A stretch of 40,809 nt of DNA from contig NZ_JANJUE010000143.1 in NCBI RefSeq assembly GCF_024710765.1, positions 1 through 40,809 of the forward strand, in the 5' to 3' direction. This DNA comes from Pseudoxanthomonas sp. (GTDB taxonomy: Bacteria; Pseudomonadota; Gammaproteobacteria; Xanthomonadales; Xanthomonadaceae). This document shows, piece by piece, positions 39,859-40,809 of the stretch. Numbering within the stretch: position 1 is the stretch's first letter; each line of letters begins with the position of its first letter. Position numbers and translations under genes: made by a program. The notes under the pieces are model-generated. The model was not told the DNA's origin, did no database searches, and worked only from the letters and a program-made list of their open reading frames with translations.

Positions 39859-40809
39859 ATGAACACAGTCGCCACCCCCCGTCCCCATGCCGTCGATCCG
39901 TCCAGCCTGTTCAAGCAACGCTACGCCAACTTCATCGGCGGCCGCTGGGTCGAGCCACGTTCCGGCCAGTACTTCGACAACGTCAGCCCGGTGACGGGCA
40001 AGGTGATCACCCAGGTCCCGCGCTCGAACGCCGAGGACATCGAGGCCGCGCTGGACGCCGCGCACGCCGCGCGCGAGGCATGGGGCAAGACCTCGACCAC
40101 CGAGCGCGCCAACGTGCTGCTGCGGATCGCCGATCGCATCGAACAGAACCTGGAAGTGCTCGCGCATGCGGAAACCTGGGACAACGGCAAGCCGATCCGA
40201 GAAACCCTCAACGCCGACATCCCGCTGTGCGTGGATCACTTCCGCTACTTCGCCGGCGCCATCCGCGCCCAGGAAGGCGGCATCAGCGAAATCGACCACG
40301 ACACCATCGCCTACCACTTCCATGAGCCGCTCGGCGTGGTGGGGCAGATCATTCCGTGGAACTTCCCGCTGCTGATGGCCTGCTGGAAGCTGGCGCCCGC
40401 GCTGGCCGCCGGCAACTGCGTGGTGCTCAAGCCGGCCGAGCAGACGCCGGCCAGCATCCTGGTGCTGATGGAGCTCATCGGCGACCTGCTGCCGCCGGGC
40501 GTGCTCAACGTGGTCAACGGCTTCGGACTGGAGGCGGGCAAGCCGCTGGCGAGCAATCCACGCATCGCCAAGATCGCGTTCACCGGCGAGACCACCACCG
40601 GCCGGCTGATCATGCAGTACGCCAGCCAGAACCTGATCCCGGTGACCCTGGAACTGGGCGGCAAGTCGCCCAACATTTTCTTCGCCGACGTCATGGCCGA
40701 GGACGACGATTTCCTGGACAAGGCGATCGAGGGCTTCGTGCTGTTCGCCTTCAACCAGGGCGAGGTCTGCACCTGTCCGTCGCGGGCGCTGATCCAGGAA
40801 TCGATCTAC
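39859..40809 (+). CDS. NAD(P)+-dependent aldehyde dehydrogenase (3' end off window)
   Basis: The first 317 residues are present; family members have about 500. Motifs: [44 protein letters not shown] near the cofactor site, LELGGKSPN with the base Glu265, and GEVCTCPSR with the catalytic Cys304. This fits the acetaldehyde dehydrogenase group (AcoD/ExaC-like). It oxidises an aldehyde to a carboxylate with NAD+. AGGAG lies 9-13 nt before ATG 39859. Divergence from an AcoR-like activator and a sigma-54 promoter points to induced expression during growth on ethanol, acetoin or related compounds. Confidence 0.93.
   Translation, partial: MNTVATPRPHAVDPSSLFKQRYANFIGGRWVEPRSGQYFDNVSPVTGKVITQVPRSNAEDIEAALDAAHAAREAWGKTSTTERANVLLRIADRIEQNLEVLAHAETWDNGKPIRETLNADIPLCVDHFRYFAGAIRAQEGGISEIDHDTIAYHFHEPLGVVGQIIPWNFPLLMACWKLAPALAAGNCVVLKPAEQTPASILVLMELIGDLLPPGVLNVVNGFGLEAGKPLASNPRIAKIAFTGETTTGRLIMQYASQNLIPVTLELGGKSPNIFFADVMAEDDDFLDKAIEGFVLFAFNQGEVCTCPSRALIQESIY

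Noticed and set aside
1-40809. CRISPR arrays, tRNA or rRNA genes, insertion sequences
   Set aside because: No regularly spaced repeats, no T-arm/anticodon-type cloverleaf and no transposase-like frames were seen on reading both strands.

Overview
The window is a high-GC (mid-to-upper 60s % by eye) proteobacterial chromosome segment. Gene content, a GTAG-headed REP-type repeat of the kind known in Stenotrophomonas/Xanthomonas/Lysobacter, and a CRP/Clp-like operator point to the Lysobacteraceae (Xanthomonadaceae), for example a Lysobacter or Luteimonas relative. This is inference from family resemblance; no rRNA or other marker gene is present. The first ~100 bases look like a poor-quality contig edge.

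Layout. (1) 1-9.7 kb, envelope and osmotic stress: a truncated thioredoxin-reductase-like flavoprotein, a RES-domain protein with no visible antitoxin, an MscS-type channel, then a tightly overlapped leftward operon otsB-otsA-GT4 glycosyltransferase-amylo-alpha-1,6-glucosidase-like protein, followed by an MgtC-family protein. (2) 9.7-15.2 kb: a membrane-bound PAS-PAS-degenerate GGDEF-EAL c-di-GMP phosphodiesterase and a set of small conserved or hypothetical genes, including a ferritin-like protein. (3) 15.4-32.5 kb: a Wzy-dependent exopolysaccharide cluster, all rightward. Its genes are a low-molecular-weight tyrosine phosphatase, a WecA-type initiating phosphotransferase fused to a degenerate WecB-like domain, a Wzc-type BY-kinase, an asparagine-synthase-like enzyme without a glutaminase domain, two paralogous Tat-exported beta-helix proteins, a GT4, a Wzx flippase, a pyruvyl transferase, a GT2, an EpsG-type polymerase, a YdcF-like protein and a Wza-type export lipoprotein, ending at a hairpin terminator. 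(4) 32.8-40.8 kb, accessory regulation and metabolism: a DJ-1/PfpI protein divergent from a LysR regulator, an exported VOC protein, a GT1 glycosyltransferase divergent from a TetR regulator across a strong palindromic operator, and an AcoR-like sigma-54 activator divergent from an aldehyde dehydrogenase that carries a good -24/-12 promoter.

How the parts may work together. Only three candidate glycosyl/phosphoglycosyl transferases are in the polysaccharide cluster, so a short repeat unit with a pyruvate ketal is likely. The kinase and the phosphatase would control chain length. The Tat-exported beta-helix proteins could cut or remodel the polymer in the periplasm. The second beta-helix gene has its own upstream region, with a Clp-like site, a -10 box, perfect palindromes, and mutually exclusive hairpins over its ribosome binding site.

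Most unusual points: (a) two intergenic elements (13144-13219 and 32532-32610) that share conserved ends and a conserved loop while their internal stems differ in sequence but keep pairing, which suggests a structured RNA or a structured repeat; (b) the WecA-pseudo-WecB fusion; (c) the leader of the second beta-helix gene.
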